This document shows, one piece after another, positions 34,467 through 41,418 of a DNA stretch of 42,493 nt (within the stretch, counting starts at the first letter, position 1; each line of letters opens with the position of its first letter). Source of the DNA: DASZXJ01 sp035545895 (GTDB lineage: Bacteria; Planctomycetota; Phycisphaerae; Tepidisphaerales; Tepidisphaeraceae); contig DASZXJ010000238.1 of NCBI GenBank assembly GCA_035545895.1, positions 1 to 42,493 on the forward strand, given 5' to 3'. The position numbers and the translations under genes were made by a program. Below the pieces are notes generated by a model, which had not been told where the DNA came from, made no database searches, and saw only the letters and a list, made by a program, of their open reading frames with translations.

Positions 34467-36275
34467 TTATGATCGTTGCCACGGATGAAGCACCGTCGGC
34501 GCGTTTGCGTAACGTTTCATTTCCATCACAAGCTTTGTTCCCGCGCCGGGCTGAAGGGTGATCGTCACCATTGATGAATTCACCGGTGTCGATTTGTCGC
34601 CGATTGTGAATTTCGTGATTTGATGTTCACCATATGCGCCGCCTTGCACGATCAGGGTCCGTTCTTCGGTCTTATTGAGATTGACCAATGTAACGACGGT
34701 CTGTGTATCACCGATCTGGGAGACCAGCGCCCCGACGTCTTTTGGCAAGCCTGCGCGCTTGGCAATTGGATCGAAATATCGCAACCGGGCATTGAGCAGA
34801 CCACCGTCAACGCCCGGCGGCAGACCGCCGAGCGTTAACTGGATCAGCGCATCAACCACCGCGGGGTTGTAGCCCATCATGTTGTCGGATAGACGCTTGC
34901 TGGCAGGGGTGTCATCCGCGCGCAAGCCGGCGATTCGCTGGTTCATCGTTTGAATGTCGCGCTGAAGTGCTGTTTCGGGATAGGTCGGGTTCTGCCCCTG
35001 CAGATAGGCGATCCATCCCTGCTGTGGAAGGCGCGCCATATCCTGCGGCTTCATCGACATATACCACATTTCCATCGCCCCGACGCTCCAGGGCCGGGCA
35101 CCCCAGCCGTACCAGCCCTGCTCGTTGTACATCGATGGATATTCCTTTTGTCCGTTCGCGCCGGCGCGGGCGTTGGAATTGATCGAATCCATCATGTTTC
35201 GCCAGGCATCGACATATTTCTGGTCGCCGGTGACCCATAGCACATTATTAAAACCGACCATCGCGCGCGGAATGCGGTTTCGATTTTCACGTCGGCCCGT
35301 GACCGGGTTGACCGGACTGAACCCCCAGCCGTATGCATTTCCCCACCATTTGCCTTCGGGCCCGCCAATCTTGCCGTCAAGGTCGACAAAGCTCGGCAAA
35401 ATCCAGTGATTCTGTTTCATGCGATCGACCCATGCATCCATATAGTCAATCAACCACTGCTTGTATTTGGCATCGTGGGTGAGCAAATACGCATCCATCG
35501 GCAGGGTGGTGGCAACGATATTCAGATTGTTGTCGCCGACAACATCCGTGTATTCCTCATAGTGAGCGAACATTTCCTTGTATGTTCGTTCGCGATGGAC
35601 GGTAACAAAGCCGGTGATATCCATCGGATCGCCAACCCAGTCGAGCGCAGTGGCCTTACGCAGCATCGGACCTCGGCTGCCATTGAGCATGCTGCGGATG
35701 ATCCTGTGCTGTGGGTCGTAGTTGGGTGCTTCGGGGTCCTCGCCCATGTAAAAACCGGCAAATCGTTTGGCACGCTCCACGTATTTCGGATCGTTGCCGA
35801 TCGACAAACCCATGCGATTAAAAAGCTGCAATCCCTCGCCATGGTGCATCCAGTCGGATTGGGCGCAGAATTCCTTGTAATACATCCCTTCGCGTGTGAT
35901 GGGCGTTTCGACCGTCTTGGCCTCGGTGTATTGCTTGATCATTCCCTCGTGGCCCTTGATGAACATACGGGCAATTTCGTCATCTGCTCCCAGCGCATGC
36001 AGTTCAGGCCAGTGGTTAAAATTTTCGAACGCATCGTCCGGGCCATCGTCCGCGCCCCAGCGGAGCACGCATTGCACGTAGCTGCGGTCATCGTAATAGC
36101 GTTGATAAAATTCCTGACACGCCGGGCCGCTTTCCACGAGCAGTTGTCTCTCAAGGACCGCCCATTTTGGGGCTTCCATTGGCGTGTCAATTCGGATGCT
36201 CGTTTCGGCTTGGGAAATCGCGTCGGTTAAAAACATCACGACGCAGGCGGCTGCGACAATGGAATATCTCTTCAT
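34467..36275 (-). CDS. Large secreted protein, possible (alpha/alpha) barrel carbohydrate-active enzyme
   Basis: A 602-residue exported protein. ATG 36275 is supported by GGAGGA at an 8-nt spacing. A signal peptide follows (KRYSIVAAACVVMFLTDA, ISQAETS). The chain is rich in Trp, Tyr and Met and strongly helical from about 60 to 470, with repeated aromatic helices (WMHHGEGLQLFNRMGL, YKQWLIDYMDAWVDRMKQNH, FNNVLWVTGDQKYVDAWRN). A C-terminal strand-rich domain follows (TQTVVTLVNLNKTEERTLIV). A helical barrel followed by a beta-sandwich is the plan of many six-hairpin glycosidases and lyases. I do not recognise a specific family or the catalytic pair. It runs convergent to the DUF1552 gene. Confidence 0.75.
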   Translation of the reverse strand: MKRYSIVAAACVVMFLTDAISQAETSIRIDTPMEAPKWAVLERQLLVESGPACQEFYQRYYDDRSYVQCVLRWGADDGPDDAFENFNHWPELHALGADDEIARMFIKGHEGMIKQYTEAKTVETPITREGMYYKEFCAQSDWMHHGEGLQLFNRMGLSIGNDPKYVERAKRFAGFYMGEDPEAPNYDPQHRIIRSMLNGSRGPMLRKATALDWVGDPMDITGFVTVHRERTYKEMFAHYEEYTDVVGDNNLNIVATTLPMDAYLLTHDAKYKQWLIDYMDAWVDRMKQNHWILPSFVDLDGKIGGPEGKWWGNAYGWGFSPVNPVTGRRENRNRIPRAMVGFNNVLWVTGDQKYVDAWRNMMDSINSNARAGANGQKEYPSMYNEQGWYGWGARPWSVGAMEMWYMSMKPQDMARLPQQGWIAYLQGQNPTYPETALQRDIQTMNQRIAGLRADDTPASKRLSDNMMGYNPAVVDALIQLTLGGLPPGVDGGLLNARLRYFDPIAKRAGLPKDVGALVSQIGDTQTVVTLVNLNKTEERTLIVQGGAYGEHQITKFTIGDKSTPVNSSMVTITLQPGAGTKLVMEMKRYANAPTVLHPWQRS

Positions 36276-36413
36276 CGACCGGTCCTCCGAATGCCCTGAC
36301 ACGAGTTATACCGCCAATGGGCAGGAGCGTTCGGAGCTTGATATGTTTATCAATGTCTCATGGCCAATGGGGTCCAAACTATGGCCGGGATATCGTTCAC
36401 TCGGCGAAACGAC

Positions 36414-36446
36414 GCGGCGTGGTGTCGGGAGAGATCACCACGCCGC
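36414..36446 (-). terminator. Hairpin after the TadG-like array
   Basis: A perfect 11-bp GC-rich stem (GCGGCGTGGTG at 36414-36424 against CACCACGCCGC at 36436-36446) with an 11-nt loop, 27 nt beyond the stop of the last TadG-like gene read on the minus strand. The run after it (GTCGTTTCG) is only weakly T-rich, so termination may need Rho or the stem may act as a 3' stabiliser. Confidence 0.55.
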
Positions 36447-36473
36447 TGCTCCGCGCTAGTTTCGTTTCAACCG

Positions 36474-37619
36474 TTATTTGACGGTGATGATTTGCATGGG
36501 CCGGTTGACCTTGATATTGCGTGAACCAGCGTTGTTGTTCCATTCATAGTAGTCCATTGTCGCCAGATACAGCCGGGTTGCGCCCGGCGGTGCGATGAAC
36601 TGCTGCTGATTGCCATTCTTGTCCAGGCCGTCGCCGATGAAGAAAAGCTGCTTCAGCTTCGGCTCGAATTTCTGGAAGTCGATGATGTTGCGATCGGGGT
36701 CCGACGATGAGTGGTCGCGGAAATCCAGGTTCGCCGGCGCCGAAGTCAGGTTTGGAGCGTTGTCATCGAGGAACACGCCGACCAGGGCATTGATCGGAAT
36801 CCACGCATCGGCAATTCCGTTTTCGTTGTACATGGTCGAGCCGTAGTTATTGTCATACACGGTCGTCGAGTTGTTATGGCCGATACCCTTGGAGTCGCCG
36901 GTGTCGCCGTCCGGGTTGTAGTAATTCAGTCCCGGATCGTGACGCGCGGTTCCATCGATGGAATCGAAGGTATAGGTTGCCCCGCCACTGATCCCCAGCG
37001 CTACCGCCAGCGGCGAGTTCTTGGGATCGCTGGCCGTGCCCGCGATGTCCGGGATTTTGCGCGGCGAAGGATTGATCTTGCTCGCCTTTGTACCTGCGGG
37101 CATTCCTGCCAGGAACGGGTTGGCGTCCGCCGGCACGAATTGATCCACATGGATCGGCGGAATCACCATGACAATCGATTCCGCGTTCACATCACACTGC
37201 CTAAAGCCCAACAGGCTGATGAAAAGCATGGGGATGGCGTTGCCGCGCTTGGCGGTCCGCCGGGCGGTCACGTGGATCGCATTGATGCTGCTGTCCGATG
37301 GATCGGATTTTACCGTAAAGGTTTTGGCGGCAGTATCCCAGCGGCCGTATTCAATGTCCTGTGAGGCATTGAGGCTCAGGGGCGTGCCATCGACCTTGTT
37401 CAATGCCGCGTACTGTAACGCGAGCGAAGTCGCCGTGGCTGTATCGGTTGGAATTCCCGCAGCCCCGGCACGTGCTGCACCGTCGGCAGCCCGCCGCAGT
37501 TCGGTCTTGGCCAGTTGAACTCGTCCCAGGTCCACCGCCAGCGAGCAAAAGGCGCTCAGGACCATCATGTAAACGAGCATGTAAATAATCGCGTTGCCCT
37601 TCTTCTTTCTCCCGATCAT
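36474..37619 (-). CDS. TadG-like protein with C-terminal LecA/PEP-CTERM-type beta-sandwich (copy 1)
   Basis: A 381-residue protein. ATG 37619 has GGAGG upstream and follows the TM-anchor rule: RKKKGN, then a hydrophobic helix (IIYMLVYMMVLSAFCSLAV) and the TadE/TadG segment DLGRVQLAKTELRRAADGAA. The middle part includes NPFLAGMPAGT. The C-terminal domain reads ALVGVFLDDNAPN, LDFRDHSSSDPDRN, LKQLFFIGDGL, PPGATRLYLATMDYYEWNNNAGS and a closing strand; in my experience this same block occurs in PEP-CTERM proteins and resembles a LecA (PA-I galactose lectin)-like sandwich. The TadE/G segment is a membrane anchor of the minor-pilin type. This copy is the most divergent of the three. Confidence 0.8.
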   Translation of the reverse strand: MIGRKKKGNAIIYMLVYMMVLSAFCSLAVDLGRVQLAKTELRRAADGAARAGAAGIPTDTATATSLALQYAALNKVDGTPLSLNASQDIEYGRWDTAAKTFTVKSDPSDSSINAIHVTARRTAKRGNAIPMLFISLLGFRQCDVNAESIVMVIPPIHVDQFVPADANPFLAGMPAGTKASKINPSPRKIPDIAGTASDPKNSPLAVALGISGGATYTFDSIDGTARHDPGLNYYNPDGDTGDSKGIGHNNSTTVYDNNYGSTMYNENGIADAWIPINALVGVFLDDNAPNLTSAPANLDFRDHSSSDPDRNIIDFQKFEPKLKQLFFIGDGLDKNGNQQQFIAPPGATRLYLATMDYYEWNNNAGSRNIKVNRPMQIITVK

Positions 37620-37720
37620 GGCTATTCCTCCACATGTTGAAGGAATTGTGCGCCGGAAAAACAAATGGGCTAATTGAAATCCAGTCGCGTCGGAGACTAT
37701 CGGACTCAAGGATTAACGCC

Positions 37721-37746
37721 TATGCAGGCAGGTGGACTTATGCAGG
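37721..37746. repeat. Short direct repeat upstream of TadG-like copy 1
   Basis: TATGCAGG occurs at 37721-37728 and 37739-37746 (18 nt apart, about two helical turns), within the 215-nt gap that separates this gene from the other three. The gap is the longest in the array and could hold a separate promoter and operator. No clear -35/-10 pair is seen. Confidence 0.3.
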
Positions 37747-37834
37747 CGCGTCAGCAATTGGCGGGAAGTCAAATTAAAAAATTCGACTGAAATATGCTTG
37801 CAACTGAAAAACAAAATTGACGTGCTCGGCATCG

Positions 37835-39088
37835 TTATTTGACCATGCTGATCAATTGCGTGCCGCCGGAGGAGGAGTTGCTCAAGGACTTGTCGTAATG
37901 CAGGGAGCCGTTGCCGGTAATCTTCAAGGTGTCGCCCACCGCATCGCCGAAGAGATCGCCGGTGCCTGAAACGGTGATGTCCGCTTCTGGCGCGTAGATA
38001 TCAGCATAAAGATCCGTGCTGCCTGCTATTTTGACTGATCCGGCGCCCTGTACCCGTATTTTGAAATTGCTGGGCAGATTGAGATTGGTGTCGGCGTGGC
38101 CGGACATTGTGAAGTTGCCGGTCACATAAATCGTGACCGCCCCGGTGATGCTCACATCCGAATTGCCGTTGAATGTAACATCATTAAAATAATATGTTCC
38201 CGCGGGAATGGTCAGCGATTTGTTGGAATTCACTTTTAGATCGCCGTTGGTGATGAACTGCGAGGGGATGTTCGAATTGTTGTTGCTCGAAGCGTAAGGC
38301 GAAGCATCAACATTGGAGAAATTCATCGGCGAAGTCAGGTTCGAGGTCGATCCGCTGATCGTCACCTTATTACCCTGGGTAAGCGAACCGCTTGGCCCGG
38401 GATGCACATCGCCATGAATATTGCTTTTACCGGTCAGATTGACGTCGCCGTTGCTGCCAATCGAACCTTCGCTGCCTGCGGATCCCGCGGAGTATGGCCC
38501 ATTGTTGGAGTTGTAACTGTCGCTGTCGGAATTGCCGGACATCGTCACTTGGCTGATTCCGACAAACGCATAAGGGGTGCTGCTGGATGAAACCGAAGCG
38601 ATCGAAACCGCGCTCACATTGCAACTGCTCAATCCAAGAACGCGGGCAAAGAGCAGCGGCACGGGGTTGCCTCGCGATGCAACCCGGCGGGCGGTGACTC
38701 GTACGGCGTTGTTGGGCAGGCCGCCGCTTGTGAATGTCGCAGGCGAGCCGCCCCAATACCCGACTTGCACGTCTGAATTCTGGATGACGACGCTTGATCC
38801 GTCAACCTGATTATCCGCAGCCGCAGCGACAGCTCGCGCCACGGCGACCGAATTGCTCTGGCTGACGCCGCTGGCGCCATAACGCGCTGCTGCGTCAGCA
38901 GCGCGCTGCAGTTCCGTTTTGACCAATTGCACGCGCCCCAGATCGACCGCCAACGAAATCAGGGCAAACAACGCGGAAATCGCGATGATCGAATAAATGA
39001 GCGTCATTCCCATTCGAGCGCGGCAGCGCCTGCGCGATACACAGGCAATTTGCTTCTGTTCGAAGAGGATGATGTGTTTGAACGCCAT
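37835..39088 (-). CDS. TadG-like protein with polymer-forming (bactofilin/DUF7305-like) C-terminal repeat
   Basis: A 417-residue protein. Start ATG 39088 gives the basic stretch SRRRCRARMG before a TM helix (TLIYSIIAISALFALISLAV) and the TadE/TadG segment DLGRVQLVKTELQRAADAAARY. After a VSSSSTPYAFVG linker the C-terminal half is built of Gly/Ser/Asn-rich short strands: GDVNLTGKSNIHGDVH, GNKVTISGSTS, VTIYVTGNFTMSGHAD, YAPEADITVSGTGDLF. This is a beta-helix-like pattern as in bactofilin or DUF7305 domains found on Tad/PilX-type proteins. It has no LecA-like domain, so its role differs from its three neighbours. No strong SD is seen; an internal ATG at 39013 is an alternative that would lose the basic leader. 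Confidence 0.78.
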   Translation of the reverse strand: MAFKHIILFEQKQIACVSRRRCRARMGMTLIYSIIAISALFALISLAVDLGRVQLVKTELQRAADAAARYGASGVSQSNSVAVARAVAAAADNQVDGSSVVIQNSDVQVGYWGGSPATFTSGGLPNNAVRVTARRVASRGNPVPLLFARVLGLSSCNVSAVSIASVSSSSTPYAFVGISQVTMSGNSDSDSYNSNNGPYSAGSAGSEGSIGSNGDVNLTGKSNIHGDVHPGPSGSLTQGNKVTISGSTSNLTSPMNFSNVDASPYASSNNNSNIPSQFITNGDLKVNSNKSLTIPAGTYYFNDVTFNGNSDVSITGAVTIYVTGNFTMSGHADTNLNLPSNFKIRVQGAGSVKIAGSTDLYADIYAPEADITVSGTGDLFGDAVGDTLKITGNGSLHYDKSLSNSSSGGTQLISMVK

Positions 39089-39141
39089 TCGCTTTTACGT
39101 CATGACGAATAAATGGACAATCGACGATCGATTTGCCCGCG

Positions 39142-40191
39142 TCATTGAACCATCGTGATGGTCGGCGGCATTGAGATATTCGTGGCGAACGAGCCGGAGT
39201 TGTCGCTCCACTGCTGACCATCCATTACGCCAATGAACAGCCGGGTCGCGCCCGCGGGCACGATGAAATCCTGTGGCGTCGTGCCATCGTTTCGAAGTCC
39301 GTCGCCAATGAAGAACGGCTGGCGGACTTGTGGCGATAGCGTTGAAAAATCACGGCTGGAATCCGAACTGAAATCCAGATCCGCGGGCAGCGCGCCGGCC
39401 TTGTCGGGCTGAGTGTCATCCAGGAAGACGCCGACGACCGAGGTAATTGGCGCCGTGAGATTCGACATGCCATGTTCCTGCCCGGTGTTAAAACCGGTGT
39501 ACCAGCCGTTGTAGATCATGCGCCCCAGATTGCCATCCGGTCCGAACGATCCCTTGCCCGGCAAATAGCTGACCGATCCATCGAAATCAAAATGGAGTTT
39601 TCCGCCCGGGGTGATGGTCAGGCCGCTAACCTGTGTCGGTGAATTGTTCGGGGCGGAGTCATAACTGTTGGCGGTCGTGCCGTTGGGCATTCCCGCAAGC
39701 CACGGGTCACCTTTGGATTGTGCGTTAATCGTTACGTTGGTCGCGGGCACATACGTGGCAATCGACTGGGCGGTTATATCAATCGTGCGGCTGCGGAAGA
39801 TGCCGGCAAACAAGAGTGGAATTCCCGTGTTACGGGCGCTGGTTCGATAGGCTCTTACTCGAACCGCGCTGGTGCCCGCGCCGGATGTCTTAAACGCGCC
39901 GTTATTCCACACGCCGATCGTCACGTCGCTGCTTTGCAGAACCAGCGATGTGCCATCGACATTGTTGTCCGCGGCGGCGGCGATGGCGTTGTTGACGACC
40001 GAATTGTTGGCAAATCCGGATGCGCCGTATCTGGCCGCTGCATCGGCAGCGCGACGAAGCTCGGTCTTGGCCAGTTGGGCACGCCCAAGGTCAACCGCGA
40101 GCGATGCAAACAAAAGCAGAACCGTCAGCACGATGATCATATAGATCATGAGTCCGCCGGTCATTCGGTTGTTTAGCCGCTCTTTTGACAT
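39142..40191 (-). CDS. TadG-like protein with C-terminal LecA/PEP-CTERM-type beta-sandwich (copy 2)
   Basis: A 349-residue protein. Basic KERLNNRMTG, then a TM helix (LMIYMIIVLTVLLLFASLAV) and the TadE/TadG segment DLGRAQLAKTELRRAADAAARY. The middle has PWLAGMPNGT and a strand pair (VSGLTITPGGKLHFDFDGS). The C-terminal domain carries VVGVFLDDTQPD, LDFSSDSSRDFSTLSPQ, PFFIGDGL, GATRLFIGVMDGQQW and SDNSGSF. It is the closest relative of the next gene: a 74-nt stretch is nearly identical. The start is followed by a short 18-nt gap from copy 3. AAGGAG is 12 nt before the ATG. It is likely surface-exposed. Confidence 0.8.
   Translation of the reverse strand: MSKERLNNRMTGGLMIYMIIVLTVLLLFASLAVDLGRAQLAKTELRRAADAAARYGASGFANNSVVNNAIAAAADNNVDGTSLVLQSSDVTIGVWNNGAFKTSGAGTSAVRVRAYRTSARNTGIPLLFAGIFRSRTIDITAQSIATYVPATNVTINAQSKGDPWLAGMPNGTTANSYDSAPNNSPTQVSGLTITPGGKLHFDFDGSVSYLPGKGSFGPDGNLGRMIYNGWYTGFNTGQEHGMSNLTAPITSVVGVFLDDTQPDKAGALPADLDFSSDSSRDFSTLSPQVRQPFFIGDGLRNDGTTPQDFIVPAGATRLFIGVMDGQQWSDNSGSFATNISMPPTITMVQ
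39305..39378 (-). repeat. 74-nt segment nearly identical to 40373-40446
   Basis: Positions 39305-39378 and 40373-40446 match over 74 nt with a single mismatch (39327/40395), including 51 consecutive identical bases (39328-39378 against 40396-40446). They encode the same part of the C-terminal domain (DFSSDSSRDFSTLSPQ and PFFIG). Flanking parts differ much more. This points to recent duplication or gene conversion between neighbours. Confidence 0.85.
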
Positions 40192-40209
40192 GTGTGTGGC
40201 TTTCTCTCC

Positions 40210-41304
40210 TTACTTCACAAGAATAACCTGCGAGGGAATGATCACGGTCGTGTTGAACGATCCCGAGTTGTCGCTCCACTGCTGGCCGTCCATGATGCCG
40301 ATGTACAGTCGCGTGGCGCCCGCCGGGACGATGAAATCCTGAGGAGTCACCCCATCTGCACGCATGCCATCACCAATGAAGAACGGCTGGCGGAGTTGTG
40401 GCGATAGCGTTGAAAAATCACGGCTGGAATCCGAACTGAAATCCAGGTCCGGAGGGGGCGCGCCCTGGGTATTGGGCTGGCTGTCGTTCAGGAACACGCC
40501 CACCACCGCGGTAATCGGAGCGGTGAGATTGGAAAAGCCGTTTTCGCGCCCGGTGTTGTAGCCCGTGTAAATGTGGTTGTAGAGAATAAAGCTGGTCGTG
40601 CCGTCCGGACCGTTGGCTGCCTGTCCGGGAAGGTAACTGGCGCCACCTGAGAAATCAAAATTGAGTTTTTCTCCGGGAACGATCGAAAGGCCGGTGACCT
40701 GCGACGGCGAGTCGAGCGGAGCGGAATCGTAATCGTTGGCGGTTGTGCCGTTGGGCATTCCCGCCAGCCACGGATTGGCCTTTGATTGCGCGGTAATCGT
40801 GACGTTGACTTCGGGCGTATAAGTGGCGTAGGACTGAACCGTCAGATCCAATGTCGTGCGACCCAAAATACCCGCAAAAAGCAGGGGAATTCCGGTGTTG
40901 CGAGATTTTACCCGCTTGGCGGTCACGCGGACCGCGCTGGTCCCCGTGCCGCTGGTTGAAAACGTTCCGTTGGACCAGAAGCCGGTGGTAATGTCCGAAT
41001 TCTGCAAAACCAGTGACTGTTCATCGACCTTGTTTGCCGCTGCTGCCGCGATCGCATTGTTCTTGACCGTGCTCGTATCAACTTTGAATCCTGCAGCGCC
41101 ATATCGCGCCGCCGCGTCGGCGGCACGGCGCAGTTCCGTCTTGGCCAGTTGCGCGCGACCCAAATCAACCGCCAGTGATGCAAACAACAGCAGCGTTGTC
41201 ATTGCCACGATAAGGTAGATCAGGGCGGTTCCGTTGTGGCGACGATTGGGCCTGACGAAATTCGCGCCAAACGCGTCGCTGAAGTAAGACCGACTTGGTT
41301 GCAT
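40210..41304 (-). CDS. TadG-like protein with C-terminal LecA/PEP-CTERM-type beta-sandwich (copy 3)
   Basis: A 364-residue protein. ATG 41304 is chosen because GGAGGG precedes it at a 9-nt spacing; the frame runs on to 41364 without support. A basic leader (RPNRRHNG) leads into the TM helix TALIYLIVAMTTLLLFASLA and DLGRAQLAKTELRRAADAAARY. The central part carries PWLAGMPNGTTAN and DSAPLDSPSQ. The C-terminal domain has VVGVFLNDSQPN, the shared DFSSDSSRDF block, FFIGDGM and GATRLYIGIMDGQQWSDNSG. With copy 2 it forms the recently duplicated pair. The ABC exporter stop lies 114 nt upstream on the same strand, so a promoter between them is likely. Confidence 0.8.
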   Translation of the reverse strand: MQPSRSYFSDAFGANFVRPNRRHNGTALIYLIVAMTTLLLFASLAVDLGRAQLAKTELRRAADAAARYGAAGFKVDTSTVKNNAIAAAAANKVDEQSLVLQNSDITTGFWSNGTFSTSGTGTSAVRVTAKRVKSRNTGIPLLFAGILGRTTLDLTVQSYATYTPEVNVTITAQSKANPWLAGMPNGTTANDYDSAPLDSPSQVTGLSIVPGEKLNFDFSGGASYLPGQAANGPDGTTSFILYNHIYTGYNTGRENGFSNLTAPITAVVGVFLNDSQPNTQGAPPPDLDFSSDSSRDFSTLSPQLRQPFFIGDGMRADGVTPQDFIVPAGATRLYIGIMDGQQWSDNSGSFNTTVIIPSQVILVK

Positions 41305-41418
41305 AATTCGACCCTCCCAAGCACTGGCGCACTTGGACATGCAATTCATCGGATTGTCAGGCAAGCGGGTTAAGTGGCTTATTCGGGACGGGCCGATAAA
41401 AACCGGCGACGGACTCTG

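Noticed and set aside
35406..36230. 274-codon open frame opposite the large secreted protein
   Set aside because: The minus-strand gene has a signal peptide and ribosome site, while this one has neither and no recognised domain.
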